From: Zerene cesonia | Lineage: Eukaryota > Arthropoda > Insecta > Lepidoptera > Pieridae | DNA length: 64,000 bases | Direction: 5' to 3' | Assembly (NCBI RefSeq): GCF_012273895.1 | Contig: NC_052119.1 | Span: forward strand, 9,214,705-9,278,704 | In this document: one piece after another, positions 1 to 12,900 of the stretch | Numbering within the stretch: the stretch's first letter is position 1 | Layout of the letters: each line of letters starts with the position of its first letter | Position numbers and translations under genes: made by a program | The notes under the pieces: generated by a model | The model's input: the letters and a program-made list of their open reading frames with translations, nothing else | Told to the model about the DNA's origin: nothing | The model's database searches: none

Positions 1-2087
1 GAAAATCTTTGGAAGTCGATTTTTCGCTGTACCATGAATTATTATTGGTGTTAGAAGGGATGTAACGAGGGCAGATTGAATTTGTCGGTGAATTTACGCG
101 AATGGCGTTTCAATTACTTACTTTCACTTTCTTGGAAGGTGTGTGTAATACATTGGTGCGGTTTCGAGAATATTATGATCAAAATAAAGCGGCACGTGTT
201 TATATTATGTGTTCATTTAGATGGCATTTATCCGCTGTTAGCTGGGTTGAGCTTTATATTGATTGCGTAGTAGTATTACATTTTGTAATTGTGTCTTATT
301 GATGTGTATATTTTAACAGTTTTAATATAAACCGCGTATTCCTTTTTCCGAAGAAAAATCAAGGGCCATTTCTTCTTTCCAATTGACTGTTTTTGTTCTT
401 TCCAATAATATACTAAACCGATCTGGGTAAATGAAATTTAAGTTAATGCACTAGTAATTTAATTTTATGTTATTTTATCTAGTATCTATAGTTATTATTC
501 GATAATGTACATTACATTATTATTAAGACATTATATAGGTACATATGTAGGTACTGCTTGTCGCTGTACCTACATCTATAAGTATATCATTTTTATGTAA
601 ATAAATTGCTTTCTTCGTCCACTCTTTAAATATACGCTGACGAATTTCGCTCCGCTTCATAAATTTTTATGTGTATTTTTGTACTCCTTCTGTTATTCTG
701 ATATTTTGGAAGTTCTTAAAGTCAAGCATTATAAAATTGGTTTACTCGTTTGTGATTATAATTATAATGAACATGAATGACATTAAAGTTGCTGACACAG
801 TCGCTGATGGCGTATCGGAAACATATTCAGAAACTGTGGAACCGGTTGGTATAACTTAATAACTTCTCTAAATAATATTTTTTAGGTTATTTCTTAAAAT
901 AAGGTAATTTTTTTAGGTAATTGAGCACACAAATGTGGTAAGCATTTAGCAGATTTGCCTGTCCTCAATGGACGAAAAATATCTGTGCCTTTCTCACGGA
1001 AACATTTCGACGTTAGAACCTTCTAGTGTTCTCCGCTGTATCTTGAGTAAGATCTTCCAATGCACGAGAGAAGCTAATGACTGCTATACTATTAAGATAC
1101 TTTTTTTAAATACTGTTCAAAGATTCTGTACTTTTAACCTACTGTTATTTTGATCTATATTGGTTATTTTGTTAAAAGCATATTTTTTTAGAAAAAACCG
1201 AGCTCTGGTTTGTCTGATGGTAAGTGATAATCATCGCCCATAAACATCAACCAGCTTTCAAAAAAAAAGTTATGATAAAAATCAGTATACTAAGTAAAAA
1301 GTTAACAAACATAAATAATAACAGTCGAATTCATACTTCATACTCTACCCCTTTTTTGTAGTTGGTTGGAAGAAAAAACAATTTTTTTTGACTTGGTAAG
1401 CTTTCCTCGTTAAAAATTCCATTTTTGATCATTGTCTTACAAAATCTCATATTTCCAAAATATGTATATGTATATAATAAAGCGTTTTAAAATTTTCCGA
1501 CAAAAGACGAAAGAAAAAATTTTAAGAATCAAAAATCTGATTAGATATTAACACATAATACTAAGATTTATACACAGTATCAAAAGCGATCGCTGACTTC
1601 TCATACATAGCATAGCGCCCTTGGTAGACATGCCTTCTAAAAGCCTGATGGCACCGTCTGTGGCTGAGTAGATTACACATAATATGTTTCACGTACGATA
1701 TAACATGAGAATTAGTATGATTCTGGTGTGAACATTCGAGATAAAGTACATACATCCTTCTGTTGTTATATACGCGAAAGTAAGAATGTATATGTATCTC
1801 TTTTAAGCAAAAACTTCTCTTGGGATCTGAATGAAATTTGGTACAGAGATAGATTATTTTAGGGAGTAACACGCGAGTAAAGCCGCAGTTTCCAGCTGAT
1901 GACATAATAATATTATGTCAGCTGAATAAGCTATATTTATGTAACAAATATAGTTACGAAAACTGACATTTACTTTCCTACCAGGTTGCCTGGTAGATAT
2001 TACTTTGAAGGAACAAAGCCAGCCTTTTGTGCGACTTTAATTAATGTTTATAAATTTTGTATGGATTTATGTTTTTTTTCCGTACAA
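1..2087. other. AT-rich non-coding DNA
   Basis: Apart from the weak exon candidate at 767-848, I see only AT-rich sequence, a SINE-like start at about 1195-1250 (TCTGATGGTAAGTGATAATC) and a worn Lep1-like fragment at about 1805-1900 (GAATGAAATTTGGTACAGAG). Confidence 0.4.
767..848 (+). CDS. Possible first coding exon of an unknown plus-strand gene
   Basis: ATG at 767 opens MNMNDIKVADTVADGVSETY, continuing SETVEPV before a possible donor G|GTATAA at 848-853. Codon use is more balanced than in surrounding AT-rich DNA and the peptide looks acidic and soluble. I recognise no family and found no partner exon downstream. It may be a chance ORF. Confidence 0.22.
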
Positions 2088-2378
2088 TCATCATCAGCCT
2101 TTATTTGTTCCTGGTACTTTGTTGCTGGTGGACCGGCTGTGACGGTTGAGGTTGGAAGGTTGTAACAGAAAAGGTGGTTATTACTGGTTGTTGGCCAAGT
2201 GTCATCGAATCTGATTCTTTGACATGTCGGTTTCCTCACCATGCATTCCTTCATCGTTTCGAGCCTAATTCGAGGCTGATGTGCAAATAAATTGAAAAAT
2301 CAAATTGTTTCTTGCACGCTCGTTTTGTTTCGAACCCCCGACTTTTGAATGAACTCCAATGAGTCACCACTACTCTCT
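2088..2378 (-). mobile_element. Degenerate Metulj-like SINE
   Basis: Starts TCATCATCAG, contains the worn GACATGTCGGTTTCCTCAC core and ends in the tRNA-like head (CGAACCCCCGAC ... GAGTCACCACTAC). Same order as the intact copy at 56470-56779, reversed. Confidence 0.6.
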
Positions 2379-3699
2379 ACATCAATAATCATCATAACTC
2401 ATAGTGATATTAAAAATCCTGTTTAACTCATTTATTTATCATGTTCATATAATCCCATCATAATAAACCAAATGAAATTTTATGTTATCTGTATTTGTGG
2501 GAATTTTATGTTATCTGTTATACATGAATCAATTTGGATACGTTATTTTATGATATGCATATAGAACAGATCGCTATTCAGCTCTCGTTGGCACTTGTGT
2601 AAACAAAGCACAAAGCCGCAGGCTGAATCTAGTATATAAAATAATAAACACAATACATTACTTAAATAACATATTATTATATAGAATCTATTACTAAAAT
2701 TATAACACTAATAGAACTCTAAACCAAATAACAACCACTCAAAACGTAAGAGATCGCTCGATATTAAATAAAGGTAAAAAAGCCAATCAATAAAGCTTAT
2801 ACTCCGACTAAAATCCACATTTCTAACAAGTGCAGTTAATTGCTCCACGAAAATGGGTCAACGTTGTTCGGAAAAGAAAATAAACTTTATATTGCAGTAT
2901 TTGCCATTATGGTTGATGTTTGTTTTAACATTCCGGTTAAAGTTTAAGGGCTGTCGTTGATATAAAATTGTTTTAAACTTCGCGAGATCCATTTGTTTAA
3001 CGTTCGACGTTTTATGTTTTTGTAAGTAAGGGTCAATCTACAACTCGCTGCAAATACAAGTTATATAGTAAAATATATCAATAAATAGCTATATTTGATT
3101 AAATATTTTTTATAATATCTTAGGCATTTACCCACCATTACCCACATTACGCACTTGTGTTTAGAATATTAATAATTGAGAAATATTTACGAATTTAATT
3201 AATAAAGCATTATCAGACTTTCCATCAACATTGCTAAGCTTTATGATATTAGTTGTAATTTGTAACACATAACCACCTACAACTTTCGTAAGAAATTGAA
3301 ATGTTATTCTGCAAAAGAAACGAAATGCTCAGTTAACTTCAGTTTTCGACTACCTTTGACATATAATAAACGCGTAGGCCTAAACAAAATTATTTATAGG
3401 ATTTATTCCTTCTAAGACATAATAATAATAAAAACTCTCAATCTTCCTAAAGCCTTATTCATTATATTACAAAAAGCAGTCATATTGAACAGGATTACAC
3501 GAAATTTTTTACAAACGGACCAATACAACCCGCCAGAAAAGTCAACAGCACAGGTATATTATAACACAGAATGATGATCACTTGGCCTAGGCCCGTAATC
3601 ATCAGTAGCCCCGGCGTCACTTGTAGCCGAGATCTTGTTTAAAGCAAAAATAAATTATGATAATACCTATCTGAACTGTTTATGTACGATCGGGGAACT

Positions 3700-3975
3700 G
3701 AAATGCATCGTCAGGTCAGCGACTATCACCGCCCATTAACATTTGCAGAGGTACCAAACAACAAGGTAGTGGTAAGTACAAACGTGTTGCCAGTTAAAAT
3801 AAATAAAAGGGCTACAGAATTAAGCATTGAAGAATCTAGAAAAAGGTTTGAAATAAAGTAACATTCGCATCCTAATATTTCACGTCGGTTTTGGGGCCGT
3901 GGTAACATCCCCAATGCGAGCTGACCCAATTCCGAAGGAAGCTTGCTCGGCTCGCTGAATAATGACAATTAAAAC
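3700..3975 (-). repeat. SINE-like repeat (ATCACCGCCCAT family)
   Basis: Contains GACTATCACCGCCCATTAAC and, further on, ATTTCACGTCGG and GCGAGCTGACCCAATTC. These are the two ends of a lepidopteran SINE also seen near 47590, 51990 and 57056. Confidence 0.5.
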
Positions 3976-4034
3976 TTTTCATCCCCATATACTTTATTCA
4001 TCATCACGCGACATACAGCAAACAAATTAATGTT

Positions 4035-4200
4035 ACATAATTGACATTCCTACTAATGTTATGAAAGCGACAATAACTCTGTCCGTCTGTCACATATTCA
4101 CGCCTAAACCACTAATCCGATTCGAATGAACTTTGGAGAGGTATTTCGACGTGAGAGGATATAGGATAAACTTAAAACTTTGCGAGTTTTCCTTTGCATA
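4035..4200 (+). repeat. Worn Helitron-like fragment
   Basis: Reads TTCCTACTAATGTTATGAAA, then CTCTGTCCGTCTGTCA and a CGCCTAAACCACTAATCCGA segment, in the order of the 19879-20235 element reversed. Confidence 0.45.
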
Positions 4201-4239
4201 AGTGAGTAAAATATATTAATTTAAATTCTCACCTTAAGA

Positions 4240-4370
4240 CACGTTAAATAATGAATATAGAGCTGATAAATTAAATTTACACCACCTCGAGCGCTCCGGT
4301 TTGTTCACGAATTAATCTCTCAGGGCTTCTCTTGAGCACTACTTGCAGTAAACGTTGAATTTCTTGTTTT
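4240..4370. repeat. Direct repeat, copy 1
   Basis: Shares with 5671-5810 the segments GATAAATTAAATTTACACC, TCGAGCGCTCCGGTTT and CTCAGGGCTTCTCTTGAGCA with few changes. No transposon ends were recognised. Confidence 0.75.
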
Positions 4371-4523
4371 ATTTTATTATTGACGCCGCTTTACTCGCAT
4401 GGACTACATAATTAGGTACTTTGTGGATCTTTGTAAAAAAGGCACTATTTCTTTGATGGCTATGCGTATTTATTGTCAAGTAATATTTTTTCTCAAAAAC
4501 CTTTTCAAAAACCTCATTAATAA

Positions 4524-4600
4524 TATTTTTTTGTGTTTGATTTTACGCGAGTATTATACATTTAGAAATTAAAAACTTATTAACGGATGATTTAAGTAAT
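4524..4600 (+). repeat. End fragment of a foldback/MITE family
   Basis: TTTTACGCGAGTATTATACA followed by TTTAGAAATTAAAAAC matches the terminal repeats at 25161-25382 and 35764-35951. Only one end is present. Confidence 0.5.
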
Positions 4601-4749
4601 AGATATAAGCCTCATTAATTTTTTTATCCCTGGTTACACGTATATATACGCTCAATTTGCTCTGTTTTTTAATATTTAATGTACCAAAATGATTTGGTTA
4701 CTGTTTTATTACGTCACATAGGTATTGGATCGCGTTTTTTTTCTTTTTC

Positions 4750-4850
4750 TATGTCATCGTAGGAAATTGAGCTGGTGGATCGCCTCATGGTAAGCGCTTC
4801 CACCACCACTGAACATTTGGAGAGGCGTGACTTACGTTTACGTTAACAGC
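4750..4850 (+). repeat. SINE-like fragment
   Basis: GCTGGTGGATCGCCTCATGG TAAGCGCTTCCACCACCAC is the 5' part of the lepidopteran SINE seen also at 26580 and 57056. Confidence 0.5.
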
Positions 4851-5670
4851 GTATAAAAACAATATTTGAAAACCATGCTTATATGAACTTTAATTTTTAA
4901 ACTCCCAAAAGCTTGTTTACGCCAATTCCCCTCAAAATAGCGGTAATCTAGTCACGTATGTAATAGCGTTTAGTTTTATCGAGTACTAAAAGCTTCGACG
5001 TTAAACTCTTTACCGCTCCAGCGAACCGTTAAAAGTTGAAACAAAGCTTATATTTAATAGCGTTTTACATAGCGACTGAAAGCAATACAGAATATAATAA
5101 TAATTGGGATTTTAGCGGGTTTTGTGGTTGATTTGGCTTTGAAATAGGGACTATATTTGTTCGTATTTAGTATATTTTCAAGTGAACATTTACTTATTTA
5201 TTGTAGGTAAATGTTATTATTAACAGACGTTTTCTATGTCCGGTTTAAGAGCAATACAACTGGATGGATTACAATGAAATCTGTCGTAATAATTATTTTT
5301 TAACAAAAAATTAAATAGGCTTCCAATCAGATTAAATGTCAGATTAAATGGAACATGACGGGTGTCAGCTTGAAAAAATCGGTTCACCCATTAAAAAGAT
5401 ATGAGGCAACAAACATACAAAAAAAAAATACAGTCAAATTTATAACCTCCTCCTTTAAGTAAAAAAAATTACAGCAAATTTTGCGGTTCAATTCATTTTT
5501 TTAAGTAAAATTGCTTGGAAAAATCGCTTACGACCGATAAAGATCATTAGTACATCTTTAGCATAAGTTCTATAGCATGTAGACCCGCTCCGTTTAAACG
5601 TATAAACAACAAAGAGTTCTCATTCATTACTTCAATTTAAAACTCACTCAATAACACTCTCACCCAATAC

Positions 5671-5810
5671 CACGTTAAATAAATGAATGAAAATTAATAT
5701 AATACGGATAAATTAAATTTACACCTCGAGCGCTCCGGTTTAATCACGAATTAATCACTCAGGGCTTCTCTTGAGCACTACTTGTAGTTGCTGTTGCTTA
5801 TTTCTTGTTT
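5671..5810. repeat. Direct repeat, copy 2
   Basis: Second copy, same orientation, about 1.43 kb from the first. Small indels and substitutions show it is not an assembly artefact. Confidence 0.75.
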
Positions 5811-6592
5811 ACATTCGCTCAGATCCAGTTAATAGAATGCAATTTGCTTCCTTTTCGGCTAAGATAAGAGTAATTGACATAACAAAGTGAATGTGTTTTT
5901 CTCTTTCTTTTATTCTTCCGAAATATTTTCATTTAAACAAAAAAAAAAAATTATTAAATAATACATGTATCTTATTAATCTCTTTGTCCCTTTTTTTAGA
6001 CTTCAACTTAAAAAGACATTAATTTCGAAACTTGGTACTTTTTCCGATTAGCGTAAACGTACTCCCATATTAAAATTCACCTTCTAGGTAATTCAATATG
6101 CAACTTATTTACAACAATATTTACCCACAGATTTATAATCCCCAGGCTATAACATAAATTGTCGAAACATTTCACGTACGAACGTGAATTATTCGCTGCG
6201 AGGTAATTACAGTAGCTTCTCGATTACACGCGTATCTCTGAGACTAGATCCCACACATCGATGCTAGATAGCAGGATAATTAAATCCTCGGATAGTTTAA
6301 CGCTTCCTACACAATTGTTACACAGGGTTGAAATCAATTTTAGAGGGTTAATTGCAGTCCATTTTTATTACGATCAGACTAATATTCAACACAACACATC
6401 CTTTTTTTTATTTCTTACACTATATTATAAGAGAAAGAGACATTAATGTTATTTATAAATAAAAGTTTAGTTTCGGCAGGTCCTCTAATGCACGGATCAT
6501 TATTTCGTCCACCAAAACCCCACACAATACGAAGGACACAAACCAACGTTGCACTAGCATCAAATAAACGTGAATTAGTCGTCTACAATTAA

Positions 6593-6830
6593 TCATCATC
6601 ATATGTTCCCACTGCTGAGACACAGGCCTCCTATGAGGATTTAAGCCATAATCCACCACACTGGTCAAGTGCGGGTTGGTGACATGTCGTCGAATTTTTT
6701 GTTCTCAGACATGCCGGTTTCCTCACGATGTTTTCCTTCACCATCTCAAGCCGTGGTGATGTGATCCACATGTGCATATAAACTGGAAGATCAATTTATT
6801 TCCTACACGCTCGCCCGGTCTCAACCCAGA
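6593..6830 (-). mobile_element. Metulj-like SINE, left part, split by a transposon
   Basis: Begins TCATCATCATATGTTCCCAC, contains GACATGCCGGTTTCCTCACG, and reaches the B-box side of the tRNA-like head (CGCCCGGTCTCAACCCAGAC). The missing head continues at 7975-8019, on the other side of an inverted-repeat element. Confidence 0.8.
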
Positions 6831-6831
6831 C

Positions 6832-7975
6832 TATATACCTAGTCTTGCCATAAATATTGTAATAAAGAAAAAAGAAAATTGTTAACTGCAAATAACATTT
6901 ATTACNNNNNNNNNNNNNNNNNNNNNNNNNNNNNNNNNNNNNNNNNNNNNNNNNNNNNNNNNNNNNNNNNNNNNNNNNNNNNNNNNNNNNNNNNNNNNNN
7001 NNNNNNNNNNNNNNNNNNNNNNNNNNNNNNNNNNNNNNNNNNNNNNNNNNNNNNNNNNNNNNNNNNNNNNNNNNNNNNNNNNNNNNNNNNNNNNNNNNNN
7101 NNNNNNNNNNNNNNNNNNNNNNNNNNNNNNNNNNNNNNNNNNNNNNNNNNNNNNNNNNNNNNNNNNNNNNNNNNNNNNNNNNNNNNNNNNNNNNNNNNNN
7201 NNNNNNNNNNNNNNNNNNNNNNNNNNNNNNNNNNNNNNNNNNNNNNNNNNNNNNNNNNNNNNNNNNNNNNNNNNNNNNNNNNNNNNNNNNNNNNNNNNNN
7301 NNNNNNNNNNNNNNNNNNNNNNNNNNNNNNNNNNNNNNNNNNNNNNNNNNNNNNNNNNNNNNNNNNNNNNNNNNNNNNNNNNNNNNNNNNNNNNNNNNNN
7401 NNNNNNNNNNNNNNNNNNNNNNNNNNNNNNNNNNNNNNNNNNNNNNNNNNNNNNNNNNNNNNNNNNNNNNNNNNNNNNNNNNNNNNNNNNNNNNNNNNNN
7501 NNNNNNNNNNNNNNNNNNNNNNNNNNNNNNNNNNNNNNNNNNNNNNNNNNNNNNNNNNNNNNNNNNNNNNNNNNNNNNNNNNNNNNNNNNNNNNNNNNNN
7601 NNNNNNNNNNNNNNNNNNNNNNNNNNNNNNNNNNNNNNNNNNNNNNNNNNNNNNNNNNNNNNNNNNNNNNNNNNNNNNNNNNNNNNNNNNNNNNNNNNNN
7701 NNNNNNNNNNNNNNNNNNNNNNNNNNNNNNNNNNNNNNNNNNNNNNNNNNNNNNNNNNNNNNNNNNNNNNNNNNNNNNNNNNNNNNNNNNNNNNNNNNNN
7801 NNNNNNNNNNNNNNNNNNNNNNNNNNNNNNNNNNNNNNNNNNNNNNNNNNNNNNNNNNNNNNNNNNNNNNNNNNNNNNNNNNNNNNNNNNNNNNNNNNNN
7901 NNNNNGATTCGAAATTCAAATGTAATATTTTTTTATAATTAAGTGTAACAGTATTTATGGCCAGACTAAGTATAT
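6832..7975. mobile_element. Mariner-like DNA transposon (interior is an assembly gap)
   Basis: The left end is TATATACCTAGTCTTGCC ATAAATATTG. The right end, reverse-complemented, is TATATACTTAGTCTGGCC ATAAATACTG. These are terminal inverted repeats differing at about three of the first 28 positions, flanked by TA-rich target sequence inside a SINE. TA target and short inverted repeats fit Tc1/mariner (family knowledge). No transposase is visible because the interior is N. True length is unknown. Confidence 0.7.
6906..7905. other. Assembly gap (1000 N)
   Basis: Exactly 1000 undetermined bases, a placeholder length. Confidence 0.99.
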
Positions 7976-8019
7976 GGATTTGAAGTCCGAGGTCCTCACC
8001 ACTAAGCCATCAGTGCTAT
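7975..8019 (-). mobile_element. Metulj-like SINE, head part of the split copy
   Basis: GATTTGAAGTCCGAGGTCCT then CACCACTAAGCCATCAGTGC is the A-box side of the SINE head, continuing 6593-6830. Confidence 0.75.
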
Positions 8020-8540
8020 CTATAATTGATTTGCTAGAATTTATAATTAACTTGTTATCGTATCAATTTCAACTTAGTATTATTTATGCATGTATCTAGT
8101 GCAATTATAACACAAGAATGACATCGAGAATTCTAAGTATTATGACGATTCATAAGCGCGGTTAATAGAAGTAAAGATATGATTCCTTGAATCGTATGCT
8201 ATTAGTACAGCATTTTTAAAACCCGGTGGAAAATGAAGTTTGACGTCGATGTCCGTCTGTCTGTGATATCGGTGTTGTTAAACAGATTGATCGATTTAGA
8301 TTTTTCCTTGTTTCGTTTTAAGCTTTGATGAAAATCAAAGCACAATGATGAGCGGTAACAAAATGTCGAATTTAATGTTTTCACAACTCCCTCAATGAAA
8401 GGGCTTGACTAGTAAAACACTAATCAAATTTCATTTGAAATCCCTGACAGCCCAAAAAGAAGTTTATTTTTAATTTTGAATAATTTTTTATCTATTTAAC
8501 GCAATGGTTTATATATTATATTTACTTATTATATTTACAG

Positions 8541-8726
8541 GCCGATTGACTGATCTATTGAAACACAGTCGAAATTACTGGACCAATAGGGCTAAAATTA
8601 TATAGCCTCTATCCATCCATTAATAAAGGATTTTGATAAAATCTGCCCCTAAGGACTATAATAGGAAAGTTTGTAGTGTGTGAATTTATTTTTATCACGC
8701 GGGCGAAGCCACAGGCAACAGCTAGT
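8541..8726 (+). mobile_element. Helitron-like non-autonomous element (CTAG end)
   Basis: Runs from GACTGATCTATTG through ATCTGCCCCTAAGGACTATA to CACGCGGGCGAAGCCACAGG and CAACAGCTAG. Related copies lie at 31991, 43520, 44037 (reversed) and 61904. Confidence 0.55.
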
Positions 8727-9360
8727 TTATTATGTGTTACAGGTATGTTATATACATTATTCAACTTTTCGAATTCGAGATTATCGAATTTCGCATTCGA
8801 GAAACGTGTAATGATTCGAAAAATTCCATAGTAATAAGATCTGTCTTAAATCGGAGCACCACTGTAAAGGACTCGTAGCTAACTTCAGACCCTTACCCGG
8901 GTTGCTAGGGACCTGAGAGTCCGGTCCGATTTCCAATTGTACCATTATTTTTGATTTTTCATACAATTTATGTTTATTGGATGTTGAGAGAAATGCGGAA
9001 TGGTCTTATTACAATTGTACGGGAACTCGAGTTCAAATATCGACGGCCATTGAATGTGGACGCTCTCCAATATTGAATTTGAACTATTATATTTTCCTGT
9101 GTTTGTAGTTCGATAACGGACATTGAAATTATAGGTCGGTTAGTACGATAGATAGAAAAATTTACTTAGATTTCATTATAAAGAATGTCTTATTATTAGT
9201 ATTGTATTAAATTTTTCTTAAAAAAACAACTAATTACTGGAATAATAATATTGCCTTGCAACAAAATGCTCGCGTAAAAACAGAAAATCATTATAATGGC
9301 AATTTAAAACTTATGTTAGATCACACAAAAATCTCAAATTAACACAGACATATTATGTTA

Positions 9361-9565
9361 CTAGCTGTGCCCCGCGGTTTCACCCGCGTAAGTCCGTATC
9401 CCGTAGGAATATCGGAATAAAAAGTTGCCTATATGTTATTCCAGTTATCCAGCTGTCTAGGTACTAAATTTCATTGCAATTGGTTCAGTAATTTTTACGT
9501 GAAAGAGTAACAAACATCCATACATCCATACTTACAAACTTTCGCAATTATAATATTAAATAGGA
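9361..9565 (-). mobile_element. Lep1/Helitron-like element, full length
   Basis: CTAGCTGTGCCCCGCGGTTT at one end and TTATAATATTAAATAGGA at the other; reversed it starts TCC/TA... and ends in hairpin plus CTAG. The interior (TCATTGCAATTGGTTCAGTA) matches the copies at 30956 and 48937. Confidence 0.75.
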
Positions 9566-9999
9566 TCTGTGATGAGACTAACATTTTTCACAACTAACCA
9601 CACACAAGAAATAACAAAAAAATGGAACACACAACAACCAATGTCTAGGCAAGATCGCATGTAAGTCCGTCCTTTGTCCATTTTAAGTTACCTTCTGTTG
9701 TAATTGTAAAATGTATGGTGAACAATATAGTATTTTCAATATTTTCAACGTTAAAAATGAGATAAAATAAAGGCATGAGATACTTGAACGGTAGATATTA
9801 TGTGCATTGTTATTAACAATAGATACAATAATATTAACAATACAATAAACAATCTAATCAACTCAGCTCTAACACTCAAAACAGAACCCTCGCAACAAAA
9901 TCTCTAATTAAGTCCGTATATATGAACTCTCACAAACCAAATAACAGGGCGTCGGTTAAGCAATCTCGGAGTAACTAAAGCATTTAAAACAAATGAGAT

Positions 10000-12900
10000 A
10001 TTCTTACCTCAGCATCCCATTACCGTCTGCGAGGAACAAGCGGAAACTAATCCGTGAGAAAATTAAGGAATTACAAACTGGTTACGTGTAATGAAATGGA
10101 GATTTAAACACCGCTGATAACATTTCGTGTTAGTTCGCTAACGTTAGCGCTGTCAGTATGAAGTAGTAGGAAGTAGTCGGTAGGATGTTAGAGGGCCGAT
10201 TTGACTACTTACTGATATCGTCCCCGATAACCTATTCAGCACTATATGACGTATATTTCATACATACATTAGCTGGCTTTCATACATTACTAGCTTTATG
10301 CCACTAAAATGCACACAGTGCCAATTTTATCCATTCTTAAAACACCTTTATAAAATAAACGTTAATAAAGGTTTGTCTATTTATCGTCATAACTATGAGA
10401 AATAGCTATAATGACAAATGAATTACATAGGTAACTCAATTGTAATGTTATTATGTAACTGATGGTGTATTTTGTAATAAATAAACAAGACTCTTATTTC
10501 CCCCAATGTTATCGCATAAAGTAAATGCTAAAAATTCAGAGCACGATCCAATTATTTAGGGTAATTTATCGACATTTCAATCGTCATGAAGTATCTTAGG
10601 TGCTGTCTAATTCAAAATCTCTCCCTTGCAATAATTCACAGGTGGGTCTCAAATAATGTATTACTGGAATACCTTAACGTACGTTATGCCCCGGATACGG
10701 CGGAGCAATGGAATCCGTATTGCCTCTCTGCTCCTCCACTCGGATGTCGACGCACTGTTCAAATATTTCACAGACGTTGGGTGTTGGATCTGTGATCAGA
10801 CAATTTTACACGTGTGAAAATATTCTTGTTTTTTGAATGAAAAGAAAGGAAGAAAAAAGTTCGTAATGTAGGTTTTTTCCAACATTGAAGAATTATAAAA
10901 ATGCCACAGCCTAAAGATATATATTACCCTACACAGGACCGACTACTACAGTACATAGAATCGCAATAGACTGTATTTACAAGGTCAATAAAATAATAAT
11001 AAATCATCGTCAAATTTTGTATCATAAGTCATGAAAAAAAACAGCCAATATTAGACAAGTGTTTTACTTTAATATATGCCTTATTCTAACACAAATACAT
11101 TAATTAAGAATTGTGATATATTTTTAGATATGCCTATCAATCGGTTCATTATATGAGAACAATTCCTGCACTAAATTGCATTCAAATCGCATACGTAGTG
11201 GTCAGCATTAATTATTTCTCGCCACTCATCTGCATTTCCTGAGAGCATGCGCCTTATGTCCAATCGGTGGTGAATTGCACTTTATCTTGTGTTTAATAAT
11301 TCATAACAACAGCAAGATGACACTAGCAATCTTATGTGATATGAATTATTTGAACAAATTACTGTTTGTGTTATTCGAAAATACTCATATTATTATAATT
11401 ATCTTTTTTTATAGCTAAGTAGAAATCAGACTTTAAATATAATGTTATGTTCCATCACTTCAAAATCTAAGAAGCAATCATTGCATGACCCTATTTATTT
11501 CCATTCCAGCTCATAAGAAAAGAGATAGATAGATAGCATGTACCTAAGTACCATTTCCATAGAAATTAATGTCCAAAGAAGAAAGTCTTCCTCGAATGTT
11601 ACTTCCGGAGTTTCTATTTACGATAAAAACGCTGCAGGGATTCATAAGAAGGTAATTCATTTAAGTTTCAACTAGTTTTTAAACTTTAATCGGAGCAGAG
11701 GTGCAATTTCACGTTCGCCGTAAACGGGGTCCCAAGTGAAGTTATCAGAACCTCATTCAGTTAGGTCTCGGAGTTGAAAGAAAAATAAAAACTGAACAGA
11801 AAGCTGCTTATTTCGTTTTATATCGCAACTCGTGGCGAAGTCTTCGGTATAAATCTGCGGAATGATTCTTTTATAAAAACTTTACGAACTTACAATTTAT
11901 GGAATTCCGTGTGATATGAATGGGGAAACTTGGAGCTGTTCTGGAAGAGAGATAAAGGAGCATTGTGTTTGCGGAAAAGTTTTCCAGAATGATATTAACC
12001 GTCAATAATTAAGAATCAAGCTACGGTCTGGCGAATGACGTAGGTTCGAACGCCTCGCGATAGAATTTTTTCTATAACATATTTATATTTTTTATCAATT
12101 ATAAATCAATTGAACGCTATTACAATTTAAAAAAGAAATAATCAAGTTATTATTGAATTGAAGTTCAAATTAATATAGCTATATAGCTAGCATATAATTC
12201 ATATTATATATTGGTATGGAATTTGTTTTACTGTTTTTCATTTTTTTTTTCAATCTGATCATGTTCTGCCTAAGAAATTTAATTTTTTCAAGGGCCCCTG
12301 AATATTTCAATTTGTTACTTTGTATTAACAAATTAATTTATTAGAAAATAATTGAGATTTTTAGTAAACCATCTCTATAAGGAACATAAACAAATATATT
12401 GATATTTAAAAACTTATTTACTAACGAACAACAATTTAATATATAACATACATAAATTTATACGATTTAAATCTTTATTCTATTCTTAAATAGTTCATGA
12501 TATGTTTCCAAAAGATAACTAATGTCATTTATCAGCAATCTTTTATCTTTTAATTTGTTAACAAAAGTTTACTAAAATTCGCGTCGTCGGCACCGTAACC
12601 GTGCAATACCTGTTATTTTCTCTTTACACGGAATAGGCGTGGTTCAATATAAAACTGTTTTACTGTTAGTTTGTTTGGACGGAACAGTATTATGAAAATG
12701 GGGACATAACCGCTATTTTATCTTTATTTATTCATTTATAAAAATTACTTGCCATGACGGGACACGCTCAAAGCGACAGCGATACAAAAATAATAATTAT
12801 AAAACAAACTTAACTAACTTAAATACTAAAAACATGATCTTATAATATTCAAATTTACATAAAGCACTAAGAATTAACTAAAATATACTTTGTTATTGTA

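Noticed and set aside
968..1153. Plus-strand frame MDEKYLCLSH...
   Set aside because: Short, no splice context, no family match and AT-rich second half; a chance frame is more likely.
6879..7925. Long open frames across the N stretches (also 41942-42970)
   Set aside because: Artefacts of undetermined bases.
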